A stretch of 64,000 nucleotides of DNA, taken from assembly GCA_914767715.1 (NCBI GenBank), contig OU612074.1:20386062-20450061 (forward strand). The letters run 5' to 3'. The notes beneath the pieces are model-generated. The model saw only the letters and a list, made by a program, of their open reading frames with translations. It was not told where the DNA came from and searched no databases. The position numbers and the translations under genes were made by a program. The stretch comes from Membranipora membranacea. Its lineage: Eukaryota > Bryozoa > Gymnolaemata > Cheilostomatida > Membraniporidae. Shown piece after piece: positions 35,070-45,700 of the stretch (the first letter of the stretch is position 1; every line of letters begins with the position of its first letter).

Positions 35070-35658
35070 GTTAGATCAGTTGCTGGTAATGGCATTCTAT
35101 TTTCAACCCACCCAACCCCTCAAACATCCTTCAACCTCCCTATAGTGAAGTAAATGATAGAGTTCAGTATATGGTGGTTTAGGCAAGGAATACTTTTGGT
35201 TTAGGGGTTAACTAAGGATTAGTGTGGTTTTGTGGTTTTTAGTCTGTAGTCAGTCTAGACTGTAAATGTTATGTGCTTCATACCTTGTGTACATTTGTAA
35301 CATCATGTCACCGTGTATCTCAATAGAGTCAGAACAATTATTATATATTGTGGTTTTATAACCTGCTCTGTATATCCATAATATAAAAGTTGGTTGCATG
35401 TAGCTTTTTGAGAATAAAGTAACCTAGTGATAAAAGTACTAGGCCGTCGGATTATTCATGACAGGAGTATTGAGACTGAAAGTACAATCATCTAGCACCA
35501 AATGTCACCAGCTACGATTTCATTACATTTCTAGCCTGAGGATACTATGAGCCCTATTACTTAGATCCTCTGAAGTACAGTAGGGAGTAGGCGCCCCACA
35601 ATGCTATTGGGTACTATGGCAATCCTTGTTATTGAATTAAATATTGTCTCTTTTGCAG

Positions 35659-38600
35659 GTTTTGTTTACTAGTGATAGTAGCGGTGGTTAGTATAGCACT
35701 TTTTTGTCTCAGTGCTATCAGTCTGCACAGTATCAAGTATCCTACAACCGCAGAGTCAGTACTACTTACAGGTAAGTTCTATGTGAATATTGTATTATAT
35801 TGATGTGAACCCTTCGCCATTTAACAGCCATTTTAACATCCTGAGCGTAGAATGAACAATATCAAAAGAAGATTTTGCTTAGCAGTTGACAACAGCTTTA
35901 CACTAGTCTAAGTGCTCAGACTCCAAGGCGCAGGGAGTTACTTGCGCAAGCTATCAAACTGATAGCTTGCGCAAGTAACTCCCTGCGCCTTGGAGTCTGA
36001 GCACTTAGACTAGCTTTACACTAACTAAATGTATGCATCCTATAAATATCTAGATGTGCTAAAAACTGCTTCGCACAGTCACTTATCAGTGCGAGGAAAG
36101 ATAGTTAACACATAGAAAAATGATGTATGCTCAGAATTGACTCTGAGTGTTTTAGCTATCAGTTTAGTTAGTAGTATTGTATCGAACTGAAGTAGGGTGA
36201 CTTGCACAGCTACTTTTGAAATGCTTCATCAGGTTATCGATTCTTTTACCCTATATATCAGCCAGGATGCCAATGCGTTATAGGTATTGTTTCCACGGAT
36301 CTGACCTTCACGGATTTATATAGTAAGCCACTGTTGCGAATGCATTTTGCATCATATCAAATAGCAATTATTTTCCAAGTTGGTTGTGAAAAAATTCACA
36401 TCTGTATACCATACACTCTTAAATTACCACACCTCTATCGCTTTCGAAGCTGTAACCATTACCAACCAGATGGAGGAAGGAGCAAAAAAGGCCCTCTATT
36501 GTGTCGAATCATATCATTTACGATGCTTTGTGACTTGGGATGTTTATGTGCCAGCATGATGAATGAGATGGGTGCCTATTATTGTTGATTTTATATCCTC
36601 ATTCAAATTGGGTAGGCATTCTTATCTTTTGCCTCTCATCTCATAGAAGGCTATAGTGTGAACAACACTATCATGCGGAATTCTGAGGCAAAATTAATTG
36701 TTTTATTATATATGCAGGTGGCGGAAGCATTGGAGTAATCATACTATTTGTCTAAGGAATTGCTTGAGGCCAGGTCCAACTGCATTTATCCTTATTAGAA
36801 TTTTTGTTTTGTTTTCAGTACGAGAGAGACAAATCCTTCGATCATTATTCTCGGACACATCTCAACTCAATAATTCAATCTCATCCGGCCAAGTGCAGAC
36901 TTTGGCAGGTGGTGTTGTGGATACTAATATATCATCTCGGTATCTGCTATCAGACTTTACTTTGTGCGAGAAACACCAACCTCATCTTCTTATATGGGTC
37001 TACAGCTCACTGAACAATCATAAGCGGCGTAAGTCTGTAAGTTTCTAGCATCAATTTTTGATGAAAATTGATTTACTTACAATGAAACTGTATAGGTTGC
37101 GATCTATTATTTACACTCCACATATTCTTTGTGATTGCAAGCTTGCCACCTATATATATGTGATAGACTAGAATTTTTTTTGCTACTTTTCCCTCGGTGA
37201 CAGGAATTCAGAATGTCTAAACTGTAACTGTTCAGCTCAGTGCAGACCGTTTTGTTTTTATCCTCAAAATTTGAAAAGTGTTTTAAATCTAGGCTGTGAC
37301 TTCATCCTACTTTTAGCTCTATTACTAGATTATACCTAGCCAATTGGCTAGAATTTACCATACATTTCAAGCTACAAACTGAATCCACCTAGTGGAGTAA
37401 ATGTTAGCTAGCTAGAGTTTTTAGTTCAGCTAGTTAAGGGATGACTCGGTATTAGCTAGCACTTTAATTTGGCCAGCTAAGGTGAGAGTCTATATAAAGA
37501 AAATATGATGGTCGCGTTAGCTATAGCTATAAATCTAGCTATTCAAGCGTGTGCAACATTACATACACAGCAAACATTTCCTCCTTTGAATCCTTCATTC
37601 CTCTAGAGCCATGCACCATCAACCGGCAGCAACAGCAGAATGCTGATCTCACTATTATTTATTCTGCTTGTGATTGTAGGTAAGAGCGACATGGGGAAAC
37701 ACGACACAGTATGCTCCGATGAGAGTTGTTGTTGTATTCTCTCTGGCCACCACGAAGCATGATAACAGCTATATGCATCATAGTCTTAGACGGGAACAAG
37801 GGCTCTACGGAGACCTGGTACAAGATGGTACCTTTGTTGATGCCTATAGAAATCTGTCTATGAAGGTAGGAGGGGTAAGAAATAACTTTAGAGGGGTTTA
37901 AGTGCTCAAACATTGTCTGGGTCGCTATGAGTGGCTACCTATTAGAAACCCTACCCAACCATGTGTAAAGTATGTGGTTTAAAATAAGCTCAAATCCACT
38001 ATAAGTGATTTTAAAATTGTTTGAGAATTTGCATTAAGAACAGATGTACTTTTCTAATATAAGGCAAACCAATTGGTGAAAACTGGCTGGACTTCAAAAT
38101 TCAGTTGAAGTTCTCAAACAAATTTAAAAGCGCTCATAATGCCTAGATGGAGCTGAGTTTTCATCACTTGGTCACTGTTGGTTTCTTATTTTCAGGCGGA
38201 GAGTATGCTTCAGTGGACTAATGCCTTCTGTAGCGGAGTTAAGCTGCTGCTCAAAACTGACGATGACTCATTTTTGATACCTAAAAGAGTCGCTGGTTGG
38301 CTGAGAGACTTTGATATAAATGACAGATGGCCATCGAAGAGCATTCTAGGTATGACCTTAACTACTGGTATAGAGTTGAGAATTTGATACATTACAATGT
38401 TTTATAATTTATTTTGAGCTCGTGCACCCGTTTTTCCGAATATTTTTGTATCAATTTCACAGGAAAGAGTCCTGAAAAATTGGAAAATTCACCCAGGAAG
38501 TTTGGGATATAACTCCCTGATTCACGTCAAATGGTTATTACTAGGTTTAGTCAAACGGAGTTGAGCCCTTATTCGGTATGAGGGTACAACTGCTGCGAAC

Positions 38601-39805
38601 TTTGCTCTTTATGTCTATCCCTGATATCTCATCCTATAGAATAGGAAAAAAATTGCTATCAAATATTGAGCATGAATATTACATGTGACAAAGGGCATCA
38701 TCATGCAAGTCAGATATCACCCACTCATGAGATAAACTCTAACGGCACAGGATACATAAGAATATAGTTCTGTATTGCCTACGAGAGAAAATAGTTATTG
38801 GATCCATAATTTTATGTTGTAGGCAATGTATTCAAATCTCCATCTCCGTATCGTAACACCAACTCTAAGTGGTATATATCCTATGATGAATGGCCACATG
38901 ATATCTGGGCTGAGAGGGCCTGTTCAGGATCAGGATATTTTATATCGGGGGACTCAGTGTCTTTACTCAACAATCTCATTGGAAAGGTTCGTTTTCTTTT
39001 CCGAATTCGTTCATTGACATTGGTTTCTGGATTTGTTTGACTTGTCTTTTGATGACTGTAAGATGGAAAAGCAAAACAAGTTATCAGCTCCAGTGAAAGC
39101 CTGTGACTCCGTGTGGATTTGTTTGCTGAGATCCAAATGATCTACAATAACGGGCCTCTTACCCTAAACCGCTATTTCCAAAATCTGATGCTCGGAATTC
39201 AGACTCTGATTAAATCTGAATATCATGATTTTGCAAACTTTGTACCACCCACTTTACCTACACCCTCAGCTCATCCTAGCCAGTGGTTTTGAGGATGGTA
39301 CTAGTAGGTATTCAATTGTGGTTTATTCTGCCCAAAACTTTCTGCTCATCAAAAAAAAGCGAGTCTTACTACCTAGCTGAAGTAAGTGGAACGAGAGAAT
39401 ATTTATGTTAAAGTAACGACGTAACGTTAAGATAACACTACTTAAAATTGAAATTAAAAATAAAACTACCTAAAATTAAAATAAAGTTTTTGCAAGTATG
39501 TTATTCCTTCTAATCCTGTGTCTGGTTCATTTCAGGTGCCATATGTGTGGTTAGAAGACATGTACATAACAGGTATATTAGCGGAGCGGGCCGGACTATC
39601 TCATATATCTAACTCTCAGTATCATCATCTAATATACAGACCTAATAAGACCCGTACAGCTGTCCGGAATAGTAGATCTGTGTTTATAGTCGGTAATATT
39701 CCTTCAGTAAAGGAGACGTATAGTTTTTGGAAGCTTGTCGGACATATGACTCCGGGGTATAATATACGCTGGCCTTACTGTATATACTCATGTTCAGACT
39801 CCTGA
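35659..39805 (+). CDS. GT31 beta-1,3-galactosyltransferase-like type II membrane protein
   Basis: Exons are 35659-35771, 36819-37036, 37680-37865, 38196-38349, 38823-38986 and 39536-39805 (stop). All phases agree and they give about 367 residues without the uncertain 5' end. The first exon encodes a membrane anchor (LLVIVAVVSIALFCL). GT31 signatures follow in order: RRKSVRATWG; YGDLVQDGTFVDAYRNLSMK; LLLKTDDDSF, holding the DxD metal/UDP-sugar site; CSGSGYFIS; and LEDMYITGILAERAG. The enzyme should add a sugar, typically galactose or GlcNAc, in beta-1,3 linkage to glycans in the Golgi lumen; acceptor and donor cannot be told from sequence. The donor after exon 5 (gttcgt) is non-consensus. AATAAA at 39,955-39,960 is a good polyadenylation signal. 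The first intron holds the perfect palindrome at 35,903-36,013. Confidence 0.88.
35903..36013. repeat. Perfect palindrome, 54-bp arms, 3-base loop
   Basis: The left arm 35,903-35,956 (starts ctagtctaagtgctcagact) is exactly complementary to 35,960-36,013, with loop 'aac'. A 12-base direct repeat, agctttacacta, overlaps both outer edges (35,894-35,905 and 36,012-36,023), as an insertion with target duplication would leave. Confidence 0.95.
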
Positions 39806-39954
39806 TTTATTAACCTCACCTCACCGCTCTCAAATCAAACTGACCATGTCAAATCATTCAAAATTTCTTATTTTTCAATTGTCTTTGTTTGTTTTTGTTC
39901 TATGTCGATATGATTCCAAAGTTTTCTAATAGTTATCTAAGTTTTTGCAAGTGT

Positions 39955-39960
39955 AATAAA
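39955..39960 (+). terminator. Polyadenylation signal of the GT31 gene
   Basis: Canonical AATAAA about 150 bases after the stop codon at 39,805, in AT-rich sequence. Confidence 0.6.
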
Positions 39961-39989
39961 TGAGGCATTTCATTTATGAAGATGACTAG

Positions 39990-41235
39990 GCCAAGTGTCA
40001 AGTGAGAATTCTAATTGAAAGTCATCATGAGTCGGGACAAACAAGTTACAACATTGCCTCGTTACTGCTGAGTAAAAATGTGACAAGAATCTATGGACCA
40101 GTATAACTGCAATCTGATCGCTCACTTAGTGAGTGAGCGATACCTGCTAGGGTCTCACTTTCAAATCGCTCAGTCAATGATGGAACTATATATATTTTGC
40201 GTGAGCGATTTGGGAACTAATTTTGTCTAATTGAAAGACTAAGTGAGTGATAACTATGGGCGATGTGAAAGGGATAACTTGCTTTAGTAAAGCATTGCTC
40301 GTTCTAATTGAAAGACCTCCCTCAAAATACAAATCAGAATATATTTGAGATAACTAAGTTGTCCTCACTTGTAAAAAAGGATAACTCCAGATATACCAGA
40401 GTAACGTATGTATAACAAATTCCTTACCTCCGAATAAAAGAGCTTTTTGGCATGAAGGTGAAGTTTTGCTTCAAGGACAAGAGTAAGAAGATTGACCTTG
40501 GATTGACGAAGTATAAACACATATTGACCTTAGTAACTAAAGCAATAGGTCTTCTTCCCAGTGATACCAAAAGAACATCGGGTAGGAATATGGCCACTTT
40601 TACTTGTTATTAGGTTATTTCAATACTGGTTATAGTGAGAATGATATCAATTGAATTAGATAGATGTATCATTCATTTTATTTTAAATTTTTATTTATTA
40701 TTTAATTAATTAGTTAGGACTTAGTAGGCTTAGGACGGGTAGATTGATTAACCAGGTTGTTCTTCTATATTGCTTTTGGTCGAAATTTTGTTGTTGGGTT
40801 AAATATAACAACAGATGGGATAGGCTATTGGGCCAAGGAGTACTCCTTACTTACTTACTTACTTCCCAATTGATCCTATTCGCCGGAATAGCTGGCATAA
40901 AGGATATAATAATCAGTCTATTAGTGCGTAATCAGGGTTTTGGAGCTTTGATTGGGCTTTCAAGATTTAGCATGATGAGTGAACAAGGTAGGTCCAGGGA
41001 ATCAGACTGAGACTTGATGTGAGTGTATCAGTGTTCATCATTGGCTCACACTTGTCTATGTCTTATATATTTACCACACTAAGTGTGACCAAGGAGTAAC
41101 AGCGACTAATGTAACAGTGACCAAGGAGACGGAGGTCAATGGTGGTGTGACCATGAACCAAGTTTGTGAAGTGTGTGTGTGAAAAGAATGGATTCGGTTG
41201 ATCTTACTGATTACTCAGATAGTGAAAGAGAATTC
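39990..41235. other. Intergenic; palindromic repeat near 40,110
   Basis: 'atcgctcacttagtgagtgagcgat' (split: atcgctcactta / gtgagtgagcgat) near 40,117 is a short palindrome, and 'taattgaaagac' recurs near 40,229 and 40,305, suggesting a MITE remnant. Reiterated 'ttac' units lie at 40,847-40,864. No gene seen. Confidence 0.45.
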
Positions 41236-41239
41236 CTTG

Positions 41240-41545
41240 TTATAGTCTTTCTTGTCTGTAATGATCGTTGATGGTCACACTCACAGTGCATGCAGGACAT
41301 GTGAGAGCCTTGGCAGCAGGTTTCCTACCGTTGTAACACTCATACTTAATACCCCTACGACTCTAGTCTTGTCTTCGTTTGGCAAGGCTTGGTAATGTTT
41401 CAATAATTCAGTCACCATGTGCATCTGTGGGTTTGCAAGCCCTGTATATGATGTATTCTCTCAAGGCTGCTTGTAGCGACCGCTCATCAAGATCTAGTAC
41501 AATGCCAAGTGGACAAGGCACCCTCGTCTTCTCTTTGCATGACAT
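41240..41545 (-). pseudogene. Decayed coding segment with a CPxC motif
   Basis: A single 102-codon minus-strand frame reads protein-like but has two internal stops (codons 46 and 61). Segments include CPLGIVLDLDERSLQAALRE, YECYNGRKPAAKALTCPACT and VTINDHYRQERL. The Cys pairs suggest a zinc-binding remnant. I do not recognise the family, and a shorter overlapping frame (ELLKHYQALPNEDKTRVVGV) also looks plausible, so the true frame is uncertain. Confidence 0.25.
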
Positions 41546-41665
41546 AGGCCTATATAACTAAATATATATAACTAATAGTAGATAGTGGTCTCTTTATATG
41601 TAGGGCCTATATAATACTAAACCGGTGTATTCGGGAGAGTCTACATATTGACATGCAGATTGACT

Positions 41666-41941
41666 TTATATTGTTGAGTAATTTATGTCAATCAGTGCCC
41701 GCATATAATGGCAAGAAGCCTTTATTCCTGGGCTTCTTGTGAAGTGAAAAACTTGAGCCAGCTTCTTGCCAAAACTTAATTCCTCAACTTCAGCCCCAAT
41801 AGATCTATCTAGCCCACAGCCCCGGCTACACATGCATGTATATAAAATGACAAACCACTCTTTCGTTGCCCCTTCAACATGGCTCTTCATTTTGTCTTCA
41901 ACTTCTGCAGGTTGTGAGCCCAGCTCAGCCAGATTACTCAT
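41666..41941 (-). CDS. Possible small gene or first exon, head-to-head with ZFC3H1
   Basis: An ATG at 41941 opens 91 codons beginning MSNLAELGSQPAEVEDKMKS; the first ~29 residues look like a natural N-terminus, and a weak donor (gtttgt) follows KEW. Its start faces ZFC3H1 across about 770 bases, an arrangement compatible with a shared promoter region that has since received the foldback element. No family match is recognised. Confidence 0.3.
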   Translation of the reverse strand: MSNLAELGSQPAEVEDKMKSHVEGATKEWFVILYTCMCSRGCGLDRSIGAEVEELSFGKKLAQVFHFTRSPGIKASCHYMRALIDINYSTI

Positions 41942-41994
41942 AGGCTATCAATAGATGTCAGACTCTATCAGACGTAACGGATAATGGAACTTAA

Positions 41995-42668
41995 AGGGAT
42001 AATACACTTCTGATCTCTGTTTGGCAGCCAATGGAGCACAGAAAAATGTATGTACATACAAAAACTCCTTATTTGTAATTCAAAACCCCTTGTTCTGCTC
42101 AAATGTGCATTCTAAATTGTAGTTGTGCATCTCCAACAAGAAATAAGACAACTAACAGAATTGCTTGTGAACTGAAAAAAGCTGATTTTGTGAGCAGTTG
42201 TGTGCTCCTACCTCTTGGTTAGTGTTTCAATTGTCCAGATACTCAAAGTGCGCATGTGCAATAAGGATGACCTTTTGACTTTAGCTTGTTATTTTCTAAC
42301 AGCCCAGCTTAACACTTTTATGACTATATCCGGTTATGGTAATAAAAGTGTTAAGCTGGGCTGTTAGAAAATAACATGCTAAAGTCAAAAGGTCATCCTT
42401 ATTGCACATGCGCACTTTGAGTATCTGGACAATTGAAACACTAACCAAGAGGTAGGAGCACACAACTGCTCACAAAATCAGCTTTTTTCAGATCACAAGC
42501 AATTCTGTTAGTTGTCTTATTTCTTGTTGGAGATGCACAACTACAATTTAGAATGCACATTTGAGCAGAACAAGGGGTTTTGAATTACAAATAAGGAGTT
42601 TTTGTATGTACATACATTTTTCTGTGCTCCATTGGCTGCCAAACAGAGATCAGAAGTGTATTATCCCT
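41995..42668. mobile_element. Near-perfect 674-bp foldback element at TTAA
   Basis: Arms 41,995-42,321 and 42,342-42,668 are each 327 bp and nearly identical as reverse complements; I see only about two or three mismatches. A 20-base loop separates them. Outer ends are agggataatacac and gtgtattatccct, flanked on both sides by TTAA (41,991-41,994 and 42,669-42,672), the target site of piggyBac-type elements. No protein is encoded. It ends about 40 bases before the ZFC3H1 start codon. Confidence 0.92.
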
Positions 42669-42708
42669 TTAAGTTAAGTCTGAGGATGTCAGACTAGTGA
42701 GCCAAGAC

Positions 42709-45700
42709 ATGGAGTTATGCGAAGAAGACTCGAGCCCCTCTTGTGATGAGGGAGCGTCACTCGATGATTTTGTCGTCCTCAGTGAACTCACTGCCTGCGC
42801 TTCATCTGAAGAAGATGAAACCAATCAACAAGTGATCAATGAGCCTGCAGCGACATGTCAGTACGACTCATATGTTAATAAATCATGCTAGTTTTAAAAA
42901 TACAATGCCTAAAAGGAAACTTTCTGTCTTGGAGGAGTTAGACAACTTGGAAAAGGAATCAACCTGACCCGAACAAGTGTTGAGATTCAAACATTGAATG
43001 GTATACACTTTCATAAATATGAGCGTTGCCTAGCACAGGTGATGAGTAGTACGCCTGATCAACCTATTTCTAATCCAAATGTGCTATTTCATTTTCAGCT
43101 AAATCGCCAGTCAATGGAGACAACACTAATGCTAAATCTACTCATAACACTATCTGCGTGACGATTTCTGCTCCTCAAGGTGCACATCTGGATAGTCCAG
43201 GTGTTGAGAGTAAGTCAGCTGAGATCAGCACAGAAATGTCTGTGTCTGAAGTGCAAAGTATTATCGGCACAGGTAAGTCTTCATTCGGGGAATATTAAAC
43301 CTGCAGGATGAAAACTGTTCCTGGATCTCAAATTTTGCCAATTTAAAATTCTTTGAATACTAGTTACGCTGTTAATTAGATTACAATGAATCCTCGATGA
43401 TAGCTTTATACATCTTATATCCACATTTGGTCACCGTTACCCCTTCGTTACCCCTTCGCCCTATGTGGTGCACTAGCATAAATAATCAATTTTTTTCTAA
43501 ATATGCAAACACAGTGCTGGTGTTGTAAGTATCCCAAGGAAAGCTGGTTATTAATAACATTGATTGGGGAAATTGAAATGTGCAGTTATATGTTATATTA
43601 GATATAGATTTATTGATAGCATGTTATTATCAATCCGATGTTATAGTCCAAGGAAGGGAGACTGGCGGTGTTCACTCTAGCCCTATATTACCCAAAAATC
43701 AACTGGACGCCTCGCATGCAGCAGGTATCACTACATCCGCCGCTAAAGGGGACATGAGCACTAAGAAGACAAACTCGGGACCTCTCGGGACAGTAACTTC
43801 AGAATCAAACCAAGTATGTATTACAGTTACAATTAATAAAAGCTATGACATAGAAAGCAAGTGAGGATGTAATTTGGTTTCTGTCTTTGGTTCATGCATT
43901 AGGCCCTTGCTCTCTTTATGGGATACTCATTGAAATAACCTTTGGTTAAGATAATGTTTTTCATCTATATCAGCAAGGTAACATCTCTGGTCCACATATG
44001 AGGAAATGCCTTCATATACTAGAACAATCAACGTCATTTTATCATTTTACCATTATCTTCTTTTAGGGCAAAGATACCAATGGATCCATACATGATGTTA
44101 AAATAGTACAGATCCCTTCTGCCTTAGCCTCAGAAACTGTCCGATCAAAATGCATTACACAAGAGCCTGGTACAAATGGATCATCAAAGAAAGGAGCTGG
44201 TGTAACACCAAATACAGAGTCTGCTGAAATGACAGCAGAATCCAACTCGCCTAAGTTACATAAAGGTGAAGTTAGACCGAGTCTCTCCAAAAGCTGCCTT
44301 CCCTTGTCTATAGTATTAATTTTCTTTTCCTACATTCCCCTGCTGATGTGGAGTGTTCTCCCCGTTGACAGGCTGCGGCAAAGATGTGGAATTTAGCCAT
44401 TCGTGAACAACAAAAAACATTGCAATTTGTCTCTAGATTATGTTGGGTCAAACAATCAACTTCACAATGTAATGTTATATATGTCTATGGCCAAGACAGC
44501 CCTGACACAAGATCTCATTAAATATACTTTGTGACCAGAAGCTGCAGACGAAGAGACCATCACCCCGTCAGCGTTGGCAGTATCAGCGTCGACAGCGTCA
44601 GCGCCTGATGAGAAGGAGGAGGGTGAGTTATCTGATGATGACGAGGGGGAGATAAAGGAGGATAACGAGCCTGTGGTTACTCTGGTAGTAAATAAGAGAC
44701 AGACCAGATCAGCTACTAGGACTGCCCTCAGCCCTCAGAGCTCTGCTACCAGACAGACCAGGCAGACGAGACAGAGAGCTGCTATAGCTAGAAGGTGAGA
44801 TTTATAGCCTGAATGTTAACCCAGTTGATAAATTTTAAGTGAAAGAAAAAGAGTTGATCCCATAGACTTGATATTGAGTCTATGATTGATCCTAATGTTT
44901 TGGTCCAGGTTTATGTTTTTTAAAAATTACATCAGGTAGGGTTACTCATTTCCTGATATGAAGTACGGACAAATAATTTGGTATGTATTTATTATACTAT
45001 TGCACAAGCTGGCGGGTGCTATTTACTGCGGTTACCGGCTGATCCTCATAAATTTTCCCGTAGTCGGGTAATCTCAGACCGTCACACAAATTTTGAAGCT
45101 ATATTACCGCTTTCAAGTTTGTGGGAATATAGAAGCTTACAAAATCTGCAGAACAATGACTAATGGTTTGATGAATCTCGCTGTTTGCTAAGAATCAGAA
45201 GATTGGGCTGCCCCTAAAGAGGGACGCAAGGTGCCCTAATCCTCATACTGAGAATGTGATACATTCTAGAAAACTAGAAAACTAGAAAAACTAGAAAACT
45301 AGAATGCATCCTAGAGGTGAGGGCATAGAGGACCTCCTAATCATAAGTGTGCAGCGAGCTGCCAATACTGAACTGGCACTAATCGGCCATTGGCAGTGAC
45401 ACTTTGATCTTAGCCAATAGGCCGAAGGTTTGATGAATCTTCTTATGTGACATTATAAGTATAATTGAGCGTGAATAAATTGAATATTTTACTTCCTTTT
45501 CTGGTGTCACATCAGACAGTGCTCTCGTAAAGATTATTGACATGTCTCTAGTCGTAACTGCTGATCTACAACGATGTGCGTTGTGGTGAGAGATAGCATA
45601 CCAGCAGCTGTCACTGTAACGTTCAGATTAATCTCATTGAGTCGTTGCATCGCTTGGCAACATGATTGATTGTCATTTATGTAGTTGTCATTTTTGTCCA

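Noticed and set aside
36717-36765. Candidate galactosyltransferase exon after 'tatatatgcag'
   Set aside because: Stops after 12 codons in the required phase; the exon at 36,819 continues the protein properly.
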